NCBI GenBank assembly: GCA_016235595.1
Contig: JACRJX010000009.1
Span: 87,182-151,181, forward strand
Length of the DNA: 64,000 nucleotides
DNA from: Verrucomicrobiota bacterium
GTDB lineage: Bacteria > Verrucomicrobiota > Verrucomicrobiia > CAIQCK01
Direction: 5' to 3'
Positions 19,509-29,263 of this stretch are shown here, piece after piece. Below the pieces are notes generated by a model. It saw only the letters and a list, made by a program, of their open reading frames with translations, did no database searches and was not told where the DNA came from. The number at the start of each line of letters is the position of its first letter. The first letter of the stretch is position 1. Both the position numbers and the translations under genes were made by a program.

Positions 19509-20990
19509 ATGAACACACACCGACAGAGTTCACGACGCCAGTTCTTGAAGACCTCCGGCGGCGCCCTCGTGGGAGGAGTGCTCGCGGTCCCGGACATTTT
19601 TAGCGCCGCAGCTGCGCAGACAACAGATGCCAGCAAGGCCACCTCTTCAGGACGGTTGAAACACGATACGGTCCACGCGGCGACGGTGGAAAAGAACCGC
19701 GCGTTCATCGCTGAAGCGCCGCGGCGCACGCGTGTGGCGGCAGACGTGGACGTGCTGGTGGTTGGAGGCGGACCTGCCGGCATTGCGGCGGCCTTGGCGG
19801 CGGCCCAACAAGGCGCGCGCGTATTGATCATCGAGCGTCACGGCATGCTCGGCGGCGTGTGGACGGCCGGGCTGCTCAATCCGCTGTTCGATCATGTGCG
19901 GAAAGGTTTCATCGTTGCGGAACTGGTCCGCCGTTTGCAGGCGGCTGACGCGTGGGTGCCATGGACGATGAGCCACTGCTTCGATATTGAGGCGATGAAG
20001 CTCACGCTGGAGACTTGGTGCGACGAGCGGAAGGTGGACTATTGGTATCACTGCGCCTGCGTCGGCGCCATCGTCGAGAACGGCGCGGTGCGCGGGGTCA
20101 TCGTGGAAGGCAAGTCGGGGCGCGAGGCCGTGCTGGCGCGAGTATGTGTGGACGCATCGGGCGACGGAGACCTCGCAGCGTATGCGGGCGCGGGCTATGA
20201 GTTCGGACGTGCCGTGGACGGGCTTGCGCAGCCCATGACGATGATGTTCGAAATCGAAGGATTGCCGCCGGGCTACCAGCAGCGGACCTCGGAGTCGCTC
20301 TACGACGCCATGCGGGAGGCCATCCGCCGGCACAACCTGCCGTATCAGCTTCCCATCGAGCGGGTCAACTACGCGCCGTGGATCATCAACCTGCCGCGGC
20401 CGGGCGCGGCTGTCGTGCAACACACGCACATCTACCGCAAGAGCGCGCTCAACACGCGGCAGCTCTCGCGGGCAACGGCCGACGCGCGTCGGCTGGCGCG
20501 CGAAGCGGTGGAAGTTCTGCGCGGCATCCCCGGTTTGGAAAACGTGCGCCTCGTCCAAACAGCGCCCGCCCTCGGCATCCGCGAGGCGCGCCGGGTGCGT
20601 GGCGACTACGTGTTGACGCTTGAAGATCTCCAGGCGGGCCGGCGTTTCCCCGACGCGGTGACATTCGGTGCGTTCGGCGTGGACATCCACGAGCCGGCGC
20701 CGGGCGCGGGCGTGCCGAGCGGCCACCACGCGCGGATGAAACCGTATGAGATTCCGTATCGCTGCCTGCTGCCGGCCGGACTGGAGGGCTTGTTGACGGC
20801 CGGACGGTGCATCTCCGGCACGCACGAGGCGCACGCGTCGTATCGGGTGACGGGCACATGCATGGGCATGGGGCAAGGCGCGGGCGTTGCAGCCGCGTGG
20901 GCAGCAGCGGAGAACACCCCGCCGCGCCGGTTGGACGGCGCCCAACTGCGAAAACGGTTGGAAGAACTGAAATGCGGTTTTCTTGCCTGA
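19509..20990 (+). CDS. Tat-exported FAD-dependent oxidoreductase
   Basis: 493 residues with a Tat-type leader (SSRRQFLKTSGGALVGG). The FAD-binding Rossmann motif is VDVLVVGGGPAGIAAALAAA, followed about 25 residues later by the acidic IIERHGMLGG. The GGVWTAGLLNPLFD and GRCISGTHEAHASYR segments match the FAD_oxidored (PF12831) family, which is common in exported form in Verrucomicrobiota and Planctomycetota. Reaction and substrate are unknown; a sugar-related oxidation is often assumed but not shown. It begins 60 bases after the M28 gene on the same strand. Confidence 0.87.
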   Translation: MNTHRQSSRRQFLKTSGGALVGGVLAVPDIFSAAAAQTTDASKATSSGRLKHDTVHAATVEKNRAFIAEAPRRTRVAADVDVLVVGGGPAGIAAALAAAQQGARVLIIERHGMLGGVWTAGLLNPLFDHVRKGFIVAELVRRLQAADAWVPWTMSHCFDIEAMKLTLETWCDERKVDYWYHCACVGAIVENGAVRGVIVEGKSGREAVLARVCVDASGDGDLAAYAGAGYEFGRAVDGLAQPMTMMFEIEGLPPGYQQRTSESLYDAMREAIRRHNLPYQLPIERVNYAPWIINLPRPGAAVVQHTHIYRKSALNTRQLSRATADARRLAREAVEVLRGIPGLENVRLVQTAPALGIREARRVRGDYVLTLEDLQAGRRFPDAVTFGAFGVDIHEPAPGAGVPSGHHARMKPYEIPYRCLLPAGLEGLLTAGRCISGTHEAHASYRVTGTCMGMGQGAGVAAAWAAAENTPPRRLDGAQLRKRLEELKCGFLA

Positions 20991-21049
20991 CCTGAAACCG
21001 TTTGGGCAAATGTTGAAAACAACAGACACATTGTGATAGCAAGGAAGTC

Positions 21050-21421
21050 ATGAGCGCGAAAGACACAAGCCATCGGAACATCGGCGGTACGCCAGCGGGA
21101 ACCAGACTGATCGTGAAGGTGCGCTGGCTCAAACCTTACGAGGGCGCGCAGAACCACATTTGCATCGGCGAGGTGCTGGCGGAGACCCCGCAATGCCTGA
21201 AAGTGCTCGGCAGGACGTATCACTTTCGCCGACCGCAGGGCAACATCCGCGCCGTGCAAACCTCCGCCATCAAAGTGCGCTGGATTCCGTGGAATCGCAT
21301 CGAGATGGTGACGGAACTGCACCCCGACACCGATTGGCGCAATCTCCAGCTCAAAGTGGATGACAACAACCGCGTCAGCGTGACCGGCTCTGTGGCCCAC
21401 GGCGAGTTGGTGGCAGACTGA
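21050..21421 (+). CDS. Small protein of unknown function
   Basis: 123 residues, soluble, beta-rich in appearance, without signal peptide. The centre is basic and aromatic (VRWLKPYEGAQNH, KVRWIPWNRIEMV). AAGGAAG lies a few bases before the ATG, a good ribosome binding site, and codon use matches the neighbours, so it is probably real. It is convergent with the very large gene that ends 47 bases downstream. No family recognised. Confidence 0.7.
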   Translation: MSAKDTSHRNIGGTPAGTRLIVKVRWLKPYEGAQNHICIGEVLAETPQCLKVLGRTYHFRRPQGNIRAVQTSAIKVRWIPWNRIEMVTELHPDTDWRNLQLKVDDNNRVSVTGSVAHGELVAD

Positions 21422-21467
21422 TCACGAACCTGCAAGGCCCGCCGTCTGCCCAACCACCGAGGCCATT

Positions 21468-24400
21468 CTATGCCCGCCGACGGCGCAACGTCAGTACGGT
21501 GGCCAGCCACAACACCCCGAAGGTGACGACACCAAGGCCTGCCTTGACCGGCCAGCCGATGGCACGCGTGTTCAACGCGTGGAATTGAATGGTCATCGGC
21601 CTGGCGAGGTCGGTTTGCAGTACTTGAGTGAACACATGTTTCACGCCATGCGTCGGCAGGTTCACACGCAGCGGCAGCACCCGCGCCACAGCCAATTCCT
21701 GCGCCTGTTGAAGCTTGTCGTATTGCTTCGCCGCCGCGTCAGCGTCCGTACGTGCTGCTTGCTGAGGAGCCGCCTGACCTTTCTCAAACTGGCTGCCGAG
21801 TTGCCCCGTGTTGTCAACGACGCCGCCTAGGCTGATTACCTGCCCGTTATAAGCAACATTTTCGCCGCCCATCTTGCGCACTTGTTGCTCAACGTCTTTG
21901 AAATCGAGGGAGTTCTGCAGGAACACCGTGCCCTGGCCGCCGCTGGCGCGGGCGCGGTTATAGGCGTCCACGGCAACTTTGGCTTTGCCTAGAGAGAGGT
22001 TGCTGCGGGCGCTGTTCAGGAATGACGACACCTCGGCCTGCTGCGCCTTCGCCTGTTCGTTCTCGGCACGCTGATATTCGCTGAGGCTGAAGATCTGCAC
22101 GAGTGGCGCGTCGACCTCCTCGTGTTTCATCGATCCCTCAAAGCCGCTGTAGCTGTAGTCGGGCGGCAGATACAGCGACCACCGCGCATTCTTCAGCGGC
22201 ACGTCCACTGCGGGCGAGACCAGTTCAAACCGGCCGCGCGTAGCGGGGAATTTCTCCGGGCTGACATAGGTCAACTCCACTCTCACCGTCTCGCGGTCAC
22301 CACTGGCGCGCTCCAACGGCAACTGCAGCGTGCCTTCGCGATCGCTCTTGCCGGGCCGCACCGCCTGTCCCGCAACGAACGCTGACCAGACGCGCGCGCC
22401 CGGCGGCAACGTCACCCGCAGGAATTGCCGGCCATTGTTGCGCACCTCCAGCCACATCGTCGTCATCGTCTGGCCATCCTCGGCCACCTCGGTCACGAGC
22501 CGCGCACTGTCCACGAGCGCCTGGAGCACCTCGGCTTCCGCAAAACGTTTTGCCGCCAGTTTTAGCTTCCACCCCGGTCGCAGGTAACGGTAGGCCAGCA
22601 CCGTCGCCTCCGGCGCGCGGCCCGACCATTCCGGCAATTCGCCCGCGTCCACGCGCAGTAGATCGCCGCCAACCGGCTGGCCGTCCACCTGCAACGGCGG
22701 CCGCGCCATCACCGCCAGCGCTCCGCTTTCGCGCTCGACGCCGAGCGCCTCGATGCCGGCCAGATCCAGCGCGCCTTGCTTGACGTTCCACGGCAGTTCC
22801 CACGTCACGGTCAGCGTGTAGGCGCCGCGCGTCTTGTTTTGCAGCTCGATGCGCCAGTCACCGCCTTGTTGGTCGCGACGGCGGATGTCCGCGCCCTGCA
22901 ACTCAACGTTCTTGAACGCAGCCGGCACACGCAAGCGCAGTTCCTTCACCGGCGCGTTCTGAATGTCGTAGCGCACCAGCGACCGGCCGCTAACCAGCGC
23001 CTCGGTCATCGTCACCCAGTTGACAACTTCGGCGCGCACCCACGGCTCGACGGCTTCCGTGGCAACGGCCAGTTTCCACGGCGCGCGCGCCGTCGGTTCG
23101 CTGGCAATGAACTTGTAAGCCAGCGTCGCGCCGGCAGACGAATCGTTACCGGTGGTCGCAGCGGGAATCTCGGTGAGACCCTCGATCGATTCACTCTTGA
23201 GCTGGATGCCCGGCTCCGCCGAGACGCTGAGGGTGCCGGAAAGCTTCCGTGTGCCGAGCGGATGCACGCCGGCAATCTCCACGCTCTTGGGCAACGCCTT
23301 CCACATCCTGACCAGCGACGCATGCAGCGAATACGCGCCGAGCGCGCGTTCCTTCAGCGCAACCTCCAGCAGCCGCTGACCGGCATCGGTGCGCTCGACC
23401 CACTGCGAGATGTTGTCACCGCTGACCGACTCGACGCGGAAGCCCGGCGGCAACGCCAGCCGCAACGCGAATATGCCGGCCTTCTTGATCGTGTAGTCCA
23501 CCTGCGCCGTCACGCCGATCTGTTCGGCTGTGACGCGGAACTGATTCTGCACCGCCGCCTCGATCTGCGGCTGCACGGCCTCGACGCGTGCCGTCAGTTC
23601 AAACTCCGGTCGTTGGAATCGATACGCGGCGACAACCGGCGGTGGTTCTTCGCGCTTCACCGCAGCTCGCTTCGCGGCCAAGGGCAGCTTCGCAAACTCG
23701 TCACCGAGTGTTAACCGCCGCTGCTCGGCTTTCAGGAACTCCTCCGTGTCCACGCGCTGCAACTCGCCGGCCGTCTCGACGGTGACGTTCAGCTCCTCGC
23801 TGCCCGCCAACGCAATCCAACCGGTTTCGCGCTTCGCCTCCAGCGCGCGCGGCGCTTCAACGCGTTCCGACGCCGGCAGTTTGGTAAGAACTTTCTCGGT
23901 GATGACCGTCAGCGGCCAGTTGGTGGATGAAATGCCTTTGAGCAACTCGACGGTGAGCAGTTGGGCCGCAGCGCCGGCTTTGGCTGGGAGCGGCGGTTTC
24001 CCTTCCGCTGCATTCCCCGGCGCAGCCGGGACGGCAGAAACGTCGCCGCCTCCAGTCACGTCCCACGTCCGGATCAAATTACCCTCGACTTTCAGCAGCC
24101 GCTGGCCGGCCGGAAGCCGCACGCGCACCTGGCGCAGTTCACCCTGCGCGACCTGGAACGAAAGCGTGGCCCGCGTGTTCAGCACACCGCCGCCGAAGCT
24201 GGCCAGTGTCGTGTTCTGGCAGAAGACCGTCGCCGCCACCTCGGCTGCGCGCTTGGTCTGCGGCGTCCACGACATCTCGACCCGCGTGGCCGCGCCGAGC
24301 ACCGCCTCGACGCGCGTCTGCTGCTGCTCGACGGTGGTCTTGAACGACACCGCGGTCGGCGCTTCCACCACCGCGTCGGTTTCATCGAGCGCGGCGGCAA

Positions 24401-27400
24401 GTTTGCTCGTCAGCGCGGGTGGGATGGCGAACGCCAATTGCCGGCTGGTCTCGTCGCCAGTGGCCTTCACCACGAACTTCACGCGCACCGTTGCCGCGCC
24501 TCGCTTCGGCAGCAGCATGGCAAGCATCTTGCCGTCGCGCACCAGTCTCGCGTCCTTGAAGCTGGCGGAAAACTCCTGCACCGCCACGTCGTCGCCGAAC
24601 AGTGTCACGCGCCGGCCGGCCTCGCCCGCCTGCAACGCGAACGCCGCCTCGAACTGTGCAATCTTGCCACGCACCGTGCCAGTATAGGTGGCTGAGGTGA
24701 TCGCGACGCCGGGCGACGGAGGGATGGCGGGATGAAGTAATGGAGCAACAAGATGCTGCGCGGCCTGGGCGCGCTGCTGCGTGTCGGCGGCGTTTGCCGC
24801 GGCCAGGAAGAACGCCAGCGCAAGCAGCGTCGTCACAGCAGGCGCACCGGGACCGGGGCCAGAAGGCGGCGGTGGTTGTGGCGGTGTGAGCTTTGGCGGT
24901 TGAGACGGCAGCAGTTTCTTCGCCAACCAGACCATGACGATGATCGCCAACGCCGGCACGAGCACGATGAGCGCGACGTGCAACAACCTCAGCGCGACCA
25001 GCGCGCTGCCGACGCTGCCGAGGCAGAGCGCGAGGCCAACCGCGAGATGGAGACCGCGCGGGCGGGCGCGGCGCGTTTGCCAGCGGACGATCCACACGCC
25101 GAAGAGAAACACGACCAGTTCAAGCGCGGCGCGGGCGGCGTTGCGCACGTCGGTCTTGATCGCCCACGCCTGCGCCGTCAGCGCCTCGCCGCCAATGTTG
25201 AGCACCTTGGTAAACACGAACCGCTCGCCGGTGCGCGGGATGTCCACGCGAATCGGCCGGATGCCCGCCACGGCTGTGCCAGCGATGTCCGCCTCACCGG
25301 AAGCTGCGGCGGCTGGTGCTGCTGCGCTTGCGGCGGCAGGGCCATTCCAAGTGCCCGCAAGGGTTCCAACACCGCCACCAAACTGGCTGACAGCGCCGTT
25401 ACTCATAATCATCGTCCCGCCGTTGATTGTAGTGCCGTCGACGAAAGTGTTGCCGCCGCGCCTGGAAATGCTACTCGCCCGCCTGTTGCTGATAACGCTA
25501 TTCCCCGCGTTCAACGCCAGATTTGCCACCGTGGGCAACTCGGTTGTAACGACGCCCTGATCCGTCATCTGGACTTGAACGTTGTCGAAAGTCACTGCGC
25601 GTCGTTTGACGGAGGTCACTGTCGGCATCAACACGCCAGCCAGGAGCACGACCACGAATCCGCAGGAGAAGACGGCGACCGCGCCTTTCCACCCACGGCG
25701 GACGGCAGCGACGATCAGGATGAACACAAAGAACAGCACCACGACCACCGCCACCATCGCCGCGCCTTCGTCGAACATCTCCTGGTAAAACTTCACGAAC
25801 GCATCCCATGCGTCGTGCAAGTCATAGGTGGTGCCGCGCGCGACAGTCATGTTGCCGCCGAAGTTCGCCAGCGTGTGCGTCGCAGGCACGTAGAGTTCCC
25901 ACTCGGCGTAGGTGGTCTGCACGTCGGTCTTGGGCGCTTCGAGCTTGACGGCGCTGGGCCACCATGATTTCAAGCCGCCGGCGTCATCGGTGGCCACGGT
26001 TGTCGGTTTGGGGGCGGTCTTCTTTCCACCGAGGTTCTGCGCATAAACGATGTCCACTGCGAACGCCTGGTCGCGATTCGCGCCGCGCGGCAACGGCGCC
26101 AGCAGCGCGTCGCCGTCGCGCTCGGCCTTCACCGGCTGGTTGGCGACGTAGCAGCTCCAGAACTCCGCGCCGTGCGGCAGCGTGAACCGCTGGAACTGCT
26201 TGTCGTTGTTCTTCACCATGAACGACGCCTGCGTCAGCATCTGGCCGGTATCGGTCAGCACCGTCGTCAACTGCGTGCGGTCGGCCACCGCGTCGAGCAC
26301 ACCCAACAACTCGTGGCGAACCACCTCGACGGACAGTTCATACGGCTCGCCGGATGGGTAACGATAGGCCAGCAGCACCGGCCGCGAGATGAGAGCGCGG
26401 TCGTTCTCGGCCAACTCGGCCTCGTCCACGCGGCGCAACGGCCCGCTGGCGGTTTTTTCGTGCAGTTGCAGGCTCGCCGCGCTGGTGATGGCAACGGTGC
26501 CAGTCTCACGTTCCACATCGAGGGCGTGCATGCCGCCGACGGCGAGCGTGGCTTTGTGCGGATCGAACGCCTCGTCGTAGGTAATGACCAGGGTGTAGCC
26601 GCCCCACGCCTTCTCCTGCAACGAGAGCGTCCAGACCTCGCCTTGATCGTCCTTGCTCTGGTCCTTGCGGCGAATGCCGGAGCCGGTGAACTCGACGTTC
26701 TTCCAGTGCGACGGCAGCCGGAGCCGGAACTCCTGCACGCCTTGATTAAAAATGGCGTAGCGGACCGTGGCGCTGCCGCCAACGAGACCGTCGCCAACGG
26801 TGACGAGGTTGAAGATGTCCACCAGCAAGCGCGGCGCGAGCCGCTCGACGCCAAGCGCGAGCTGCCAGTCCGGTTGGTCGGCGGTGTAGGCAAGCACGAG
26901 ATTCGTCTGAAAGTGACGGGTGACCTTTTCTCCCCGCAAGGTGTTCAGGATGTTTTCGATGTTATCCAGATCGGATGGATCATTGGATACGAAAAGCCGG
27001 CCGGTCTCCGCCTGATAAGTCACCGAAGCGCCCACGTCGAACTTCACACCCGCTTTCACGAAGAAATTCTTAATATCTTCGCTCGACACCTTCTTGCCGC
27101 CGCCCGAAGCCGTTCCTGGCGGGCCGTCTGGAAGAATCTTGGTAAAGACGTCGACCGGCACTTGGAACTCGCGAATTTGGAAGGCGCCGGGCGGCTGATA
27201 AGAGCGAGGCTCAATGAGAACGGCATGTTTATCCAAGACGAATTTCAAACCGGCGATATCGGTCACATAACGCAGCGCATCGCGTAACGGCACATCCATC
27301 AGGTTCAAGGTAATTGCAGGTGTGCCCGCTCCCGAAGCAATTGCAGGCGTGCCCGCTCCCGAATCAACCTTCGAATCAGCGGCCCCCAAACCACCGCCAA

Positions 27401-29054
27401 AGACGATATTCACGCCGTTGCCGCCGCTTTGTTGTTCGTCAATCGCACGACTTTGCTCGTTCAGAAACCTGATGACATCGACGATGTTGGCTTCCCTGAA
27501 ATCCATCTTCGGCAGGCGAATCGTATCGAGTTTCCTATCAATCTCTATTATCTCCCTGGAGATGGCGGTGGAAACTGCGGTTCCTTCCTTGAAATCCGAC
27601 TCCCGCAGCGAGGCCACGGGCACCTCGCGCAAGCCGGTGAGTTTTGCGGTCTTGAGCCGGAAACCGGGAGCGACGGCGGCGGCGAGCTGCGCAGTCTCCT
27701 TCGTCGCGCCGGCGGCGCGCAACGGCACAAGCGCGATCTGCTCCGGCACGGTCTTCTGCGCCAGTTCGAGCTGAACATCAAGTCTGCACGTGCCAAGGAC
27801 GCGGCCTGAGAAATTGATGGTGAGTTTGTTTCCCGCGGCCTTCCAATCCTCAATGCCCTCGCCGTGCACATCCGCGACAAGAAAGCTGCCGAGCGGCGCG
27901 AGTTCGAGCGAGTAAATGCCGGCCTTCTCGACGGTCAGCGTAATCGCGTGGGTGACGAGCAGCCGTGTTTCCTCCAACCGCGCAGTGACGTGCGTGGCGG
28001 TGGTGATCACCGGCTCGATGCGGCGCAGTTTGAGCGCGAGCGTCGCGGGCCGGCCATAGAACTGGTAGGCCGCGAGCGCGCCACCGGGAGCGTTCACCTG
28101 CCGCAGGCCGGTGGCGGTATCGGTTTCCACCAGCATGTCCTCCGCCGAAAGCGTCAGCGAGCCGGTCTCGCGCGCAACCTCCTGCGGCTGCGGCGGCGCG
28201 AGTTGCGCGGCGGCAGATGCGGCCTCGACCGGCTGCTCGCTGTAAAGCGTAAGCGTGTAGCTCTTCTCCAGCGGCTTGAGCGGCTCGACCGTGAGCAGTT
28301 GACGGCCTCCCTCGGTCTTGATCTGCCAGTCGCGAACCTGTTCGCTCTGGAGCCGCGTGAGTGCCTGCGCGGCCGGCAACGTCACGGTGAGCTTCGGGAC
28401 GTTGCCTTGGACGATCTCGTAGTTGAGCCGCGTGGTGAACTTCACAACAGCCGGTGTGATGTGGGCGGCGGCGGTCGTCTCGCAGGTCACGAGCGCCTTG
28501 CGCGCAGCCTCGGCGGCCTTGCTCTGCCAACGCAACGATACCGCACGGTCAGCGCCGAGCAGTCCGCACACTTTTGCCGCGCCGCCTTTCGGTTGCGGCT
28601 CGGTAACGGTGCCGCTGAGCAGTTGCAGTTCGATGCCGTCGCCGGCAGCTTGCGCGGTGATGAACGCGATGGCCGCGACCGGGCCGGTGAACGAAACCTG
28701 GTTCCACGGCTCGGCTCGCGTGACCTTTGCGACGAGGTCGAGTTTGATTTTGAACCGGCCCGCCTTGGCCGCCACGAGATGGTACTGATTGCCTGCGCGG
28801 GCCAAGCGCAGGTTCTCAGGAAGTTTTGACGGCAGCACGGCCACATCACCCTCGAATAGCGTGGCGCATGCCTCGCCGCGACCGCTCGCCTCGGCGTCGA
28901 GTTCCACAGCAAAGCGCGCTTCCTTCTCGGCGAGGGTGGCCGTGTAACGAACCTCGCGCACAACCAGCTCTGCGACGGGAGGTGGAGGAGCTTCCTTGGC
29001 GAATGCAGCAGTCGGGAGAAGAACGGCGACAAGCAGGCGGGCAATTAAGCGCAT
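21468..29054 (-). CDS. 2528-residue double-module exported membrane protein
   Basis: The ATG at 29054 has GGAGG 6 bases upstream; the GTG at 29075 has none. After a signal peptide (RLIARLLVAVLLPTAAFA) come two paralogous halves. Half A (about 1-1340) contains a secretin/TonB N-terminus-like segment at about 516-700 (IVDVIRFLNEQS, then VPLRDALRYVTDIAGLKF), a helix pair at about 1085-1140 and more helices at 1305-1385. A Pro/Gly linker and a second signal-like helix (ALAFFLAAANA, about 1408) lead to half B, which ends in a helix and RRRRA. Shared blocks include RPIRVDIPRTG/LPLRVNLPTHG, VFTKVL/VFTQVL and NVEFTGSGIRR/NVELQGADIRR. Function unknown. Confidence 0.85.
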   Translation of the reverse strand: MRLIARLLVAVLLPTAAFAKEAPPPPVAELVVREVRYTATLAEKEARFAVELDAEASGRGEACATLFEGDVAVLPSKLPENLRLARAGNQYHLVAAKAGRFKIKLDLVAKVTRAEPWNQVSFTGPVAAIAFITAQAAGDGIELQLLSGTVTEPQPKGGAAKVCGLLGADRAVSLRWQSKAAEAARKALVTCETTAAAHITPAVVKFTTRLNYEIVQGNVPKLTVTLPAAQALTRLQSEQVRDWQIKTEGGRQLLTVEPLKPLEKSYTLTLYSEQPVEAASAAAQLAPPQPQEVARETGSLTLSAEDMLVETDTATGLRQVNAPGGALAAYQFYGRPATLALKLRRIEPVITTATHVTARLEETRLLVTHAITLTVEKAGIYSLELAPLGSFLVADVHGEGIEDWKAAGNKLTINFSGRVLGTCRLDVQLELAQKTVPEQIALVPLRAAGATKETAQLAAAVAPGFRLKTAKLTGLREVPVASLRESDFKEGTAVSTAISREIIEIDRKLDTIRLPKMDFREANIVDVIRFLNEQSRAIDEQQSGGNGVNIVFGGGLGAADSKVDSGAGTPAIASGAGTPAITLNLMDVPLRDALRYVTDIAGLKFVLDKHAVLIEPRSYQPPGAFQIREFQVPVDVFTKILPDGPPGTASGGGKKVSSEDIKNFFVKAGVKFDVGASVTYQAETGRLFVSNDPSDLDNIENILNTLRGEKVTRHFQTNLVLAYTADQPDWQLALGVERLAPRLLVDIFNLVTVGDGLVGGSATVRYAIFNQGVQEFRLRLPSHWKNVEFTGSGIRRKDQSKDDQGEVWTLSLQEKAWGGYTLVITYDEAFDPHKATLAVGGMHALDVERETGTVAITSAASLQLHEKTASGPLRRVDEAELAENDRALISRPVLLAYRYPSGEPYELSVEVVRHELLGVLDAVADRTQLTTVLTDTGQMLTQASFMVKNNDKQFQRFTLPHGAEFWSCYVANQPVKAERDGDALLAPLPRGANRDQAFAVDIVYAQNLGGKKTAPKPTTVATDDAGGLKSWWPSAVKLEAPKTDVQTTYAEWELYVPATHTLANFGGNMTVARGTTYDLHDAWDAFVKFYQEMFDEGAAMVAVVVVLFFVFILIVAAVRRGWKGAVAVFSCGFVVVLLAGVLMPTVTSVKRRAVTFDNVQVQMTDQGVVTTELPTVANLALNAGNSVISNRRASSISRRGGNTFVDGTTINGGTMIMSNGAVSQFGGGVGTLAGTWNGPAAASAAAPAAAASGEADIAGTAVAGIRPIRVDIPRTGERFVFTKVLNIGGEALTAQAWAIKTDVRNAARAALELVVFLFGVWIVRWQTRRARPRGLHLAVGLALCLGSVGSALVALRLLHVALIVLVPALAIIVMVWLAKKLLPSQPPKLTPPQPPPPSGPGPGAPAVTTLLALAFFLAAANAADTQQRAQAAQHLVAPLLHPAIPPSPGVAITSATYTGTVRGKIAQFEAAFALQAGEAGRRVTLFGDDVAVQEFSASFKDARLVRDGKMLAMLLPKRGAATVRVKFVVKATGDETSRQLAFAIPPALTSKLAAALDETDAVVEAPTAVSFKTTVEQQQTRVEAVLGAATRVEMSWTPQTKRAAEVAATVFCQNTTLASFGGGVLNTRATLSFQVAQGELRQVRVRLPAGQRLLKVEGNLIRTWDVTGGGDVSAVPAAPGNAAEGKPPLPAKAGAAAQLLTVELLKGISSTNWPLTVITEKVLTKLPASERVEAPRALEAKRETGWIALAGSEELNVTVETAGELQRVDTEEFLKAEQRRLTLGDEFAKLPLAAKRAAVKREEPPPVVAAYRFQRPEFELTARVEAVQPQIEAAVQNQFRVTAEQIGVTAQVDYTIKKAGIFALRLALPPGFRVESVSGDNISQWVERTDAGQRLLEVALKERALGAYSLHASLVRMWKALPKSVEIAGVHPLGTRKLSGTLSVSAEPGIQLKSESIEGLTEIPAATTGNDSSAGATLAYKFIASEPTARAPWKLAVATEAVEPWVRAEVVNWVTMTEALVSGRSLVRYDIQNAPVKELRLRVPAAFKNVELQGADIRRRDQQGGDWRIELQNKTRGAYTLTVTWELPWNVKQGALDLAGIEALGVERESGALAVMARPPLQVDGQPVGGDLLRVDAGELPEWSGRAPEATVLAYRYLRPGWKLKLAAKRFAEAEVLQALVDSARLVTEVAEDGQTMTTMWLEVRNNGRQFLRVTLPPGARVWSAFVAGQAVRPGKSDREGTLQLPLERASGDRETVRVELTYVSPEKFPATRGRFELVSPAVDVPLKNARWSLYLPPDYSYSGFEGSMKHEEVDAPLVQIFSLSEYQRAENEQAKAQQAEVSSFLNSARSNLSLGKAKVAVDAYNRARASGGQGTVFLQNSLDFKDVEQQVRKMGGENVAYNGQVISLGGVVDNTGQLGSQFEKGQAAPQQAARTDADAAAKQYDKLQQAQELAVARVLPLRVNLPTHGVKHVFTQVLQTDLARPMTIQFHALNTRAIGWPVKAGLGVVTFGVLWLATVLTLRRRRA

Positions 29055-29145
29055 GGTGGACCTCCGGTTTCTCACGGGTAGTTAGACAGGTTTCATAGGA
29101 AAAAGCTCCAAAAAAAGTTGCGTCTGGGACAAAGAACGAAGAGAT

Positions 29146-29197
29146 GCAGAGGATGTAGTGAGACATCGGGTATCTTGTATTTCTTCGCATCCTCTGC
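29146..29197. repeat. Inverted repeat between divergent genes
   Basis: GCAGAGGATG (29146-29155) and CATCCTCTGC (29188-29197) form a perfect 10-bp inverted repeat with a 32-base spacer. It lies in the gap between the divergent large gene and the SUMF1 gene. The right arm continues with CTCTGCGC and CGCTGCGC, octamer-like units seen in dispersed repeats of environmental bacteria. No T-run follows, so it is not a standard terminator. Confidence 0.55.
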
Positions 29198-29226
29198 GCC
29201 GCTGCGCTCAGATCCACACCGTTCGC

Positions 29227-29255
29227 TTGCAGCCGCCGCTGCGGCCTGATAACTA
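29227..29255 (+). promoter_or_regulatory. Promoter-like element before the SUMF1 gene
   Basis: TTGCAG (29227-29232), 17-base spacer, TAACTA (29250-29255), with only 8 bases to the ATG at 29264 and no ribosome binding site. This is the same near-leaderless geometry as before lysC. Confidence 0.35.
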
Positions 29256-29263
29256 GAACCAAC

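Noticed and set aside
24753..25967. 404-codon plus-strand ORF opposite the large gene
   Set aside because: It is the complement of the 2528-residue gene, with His/Arg-rich, low-complexity translation typical of an antisense shadow.
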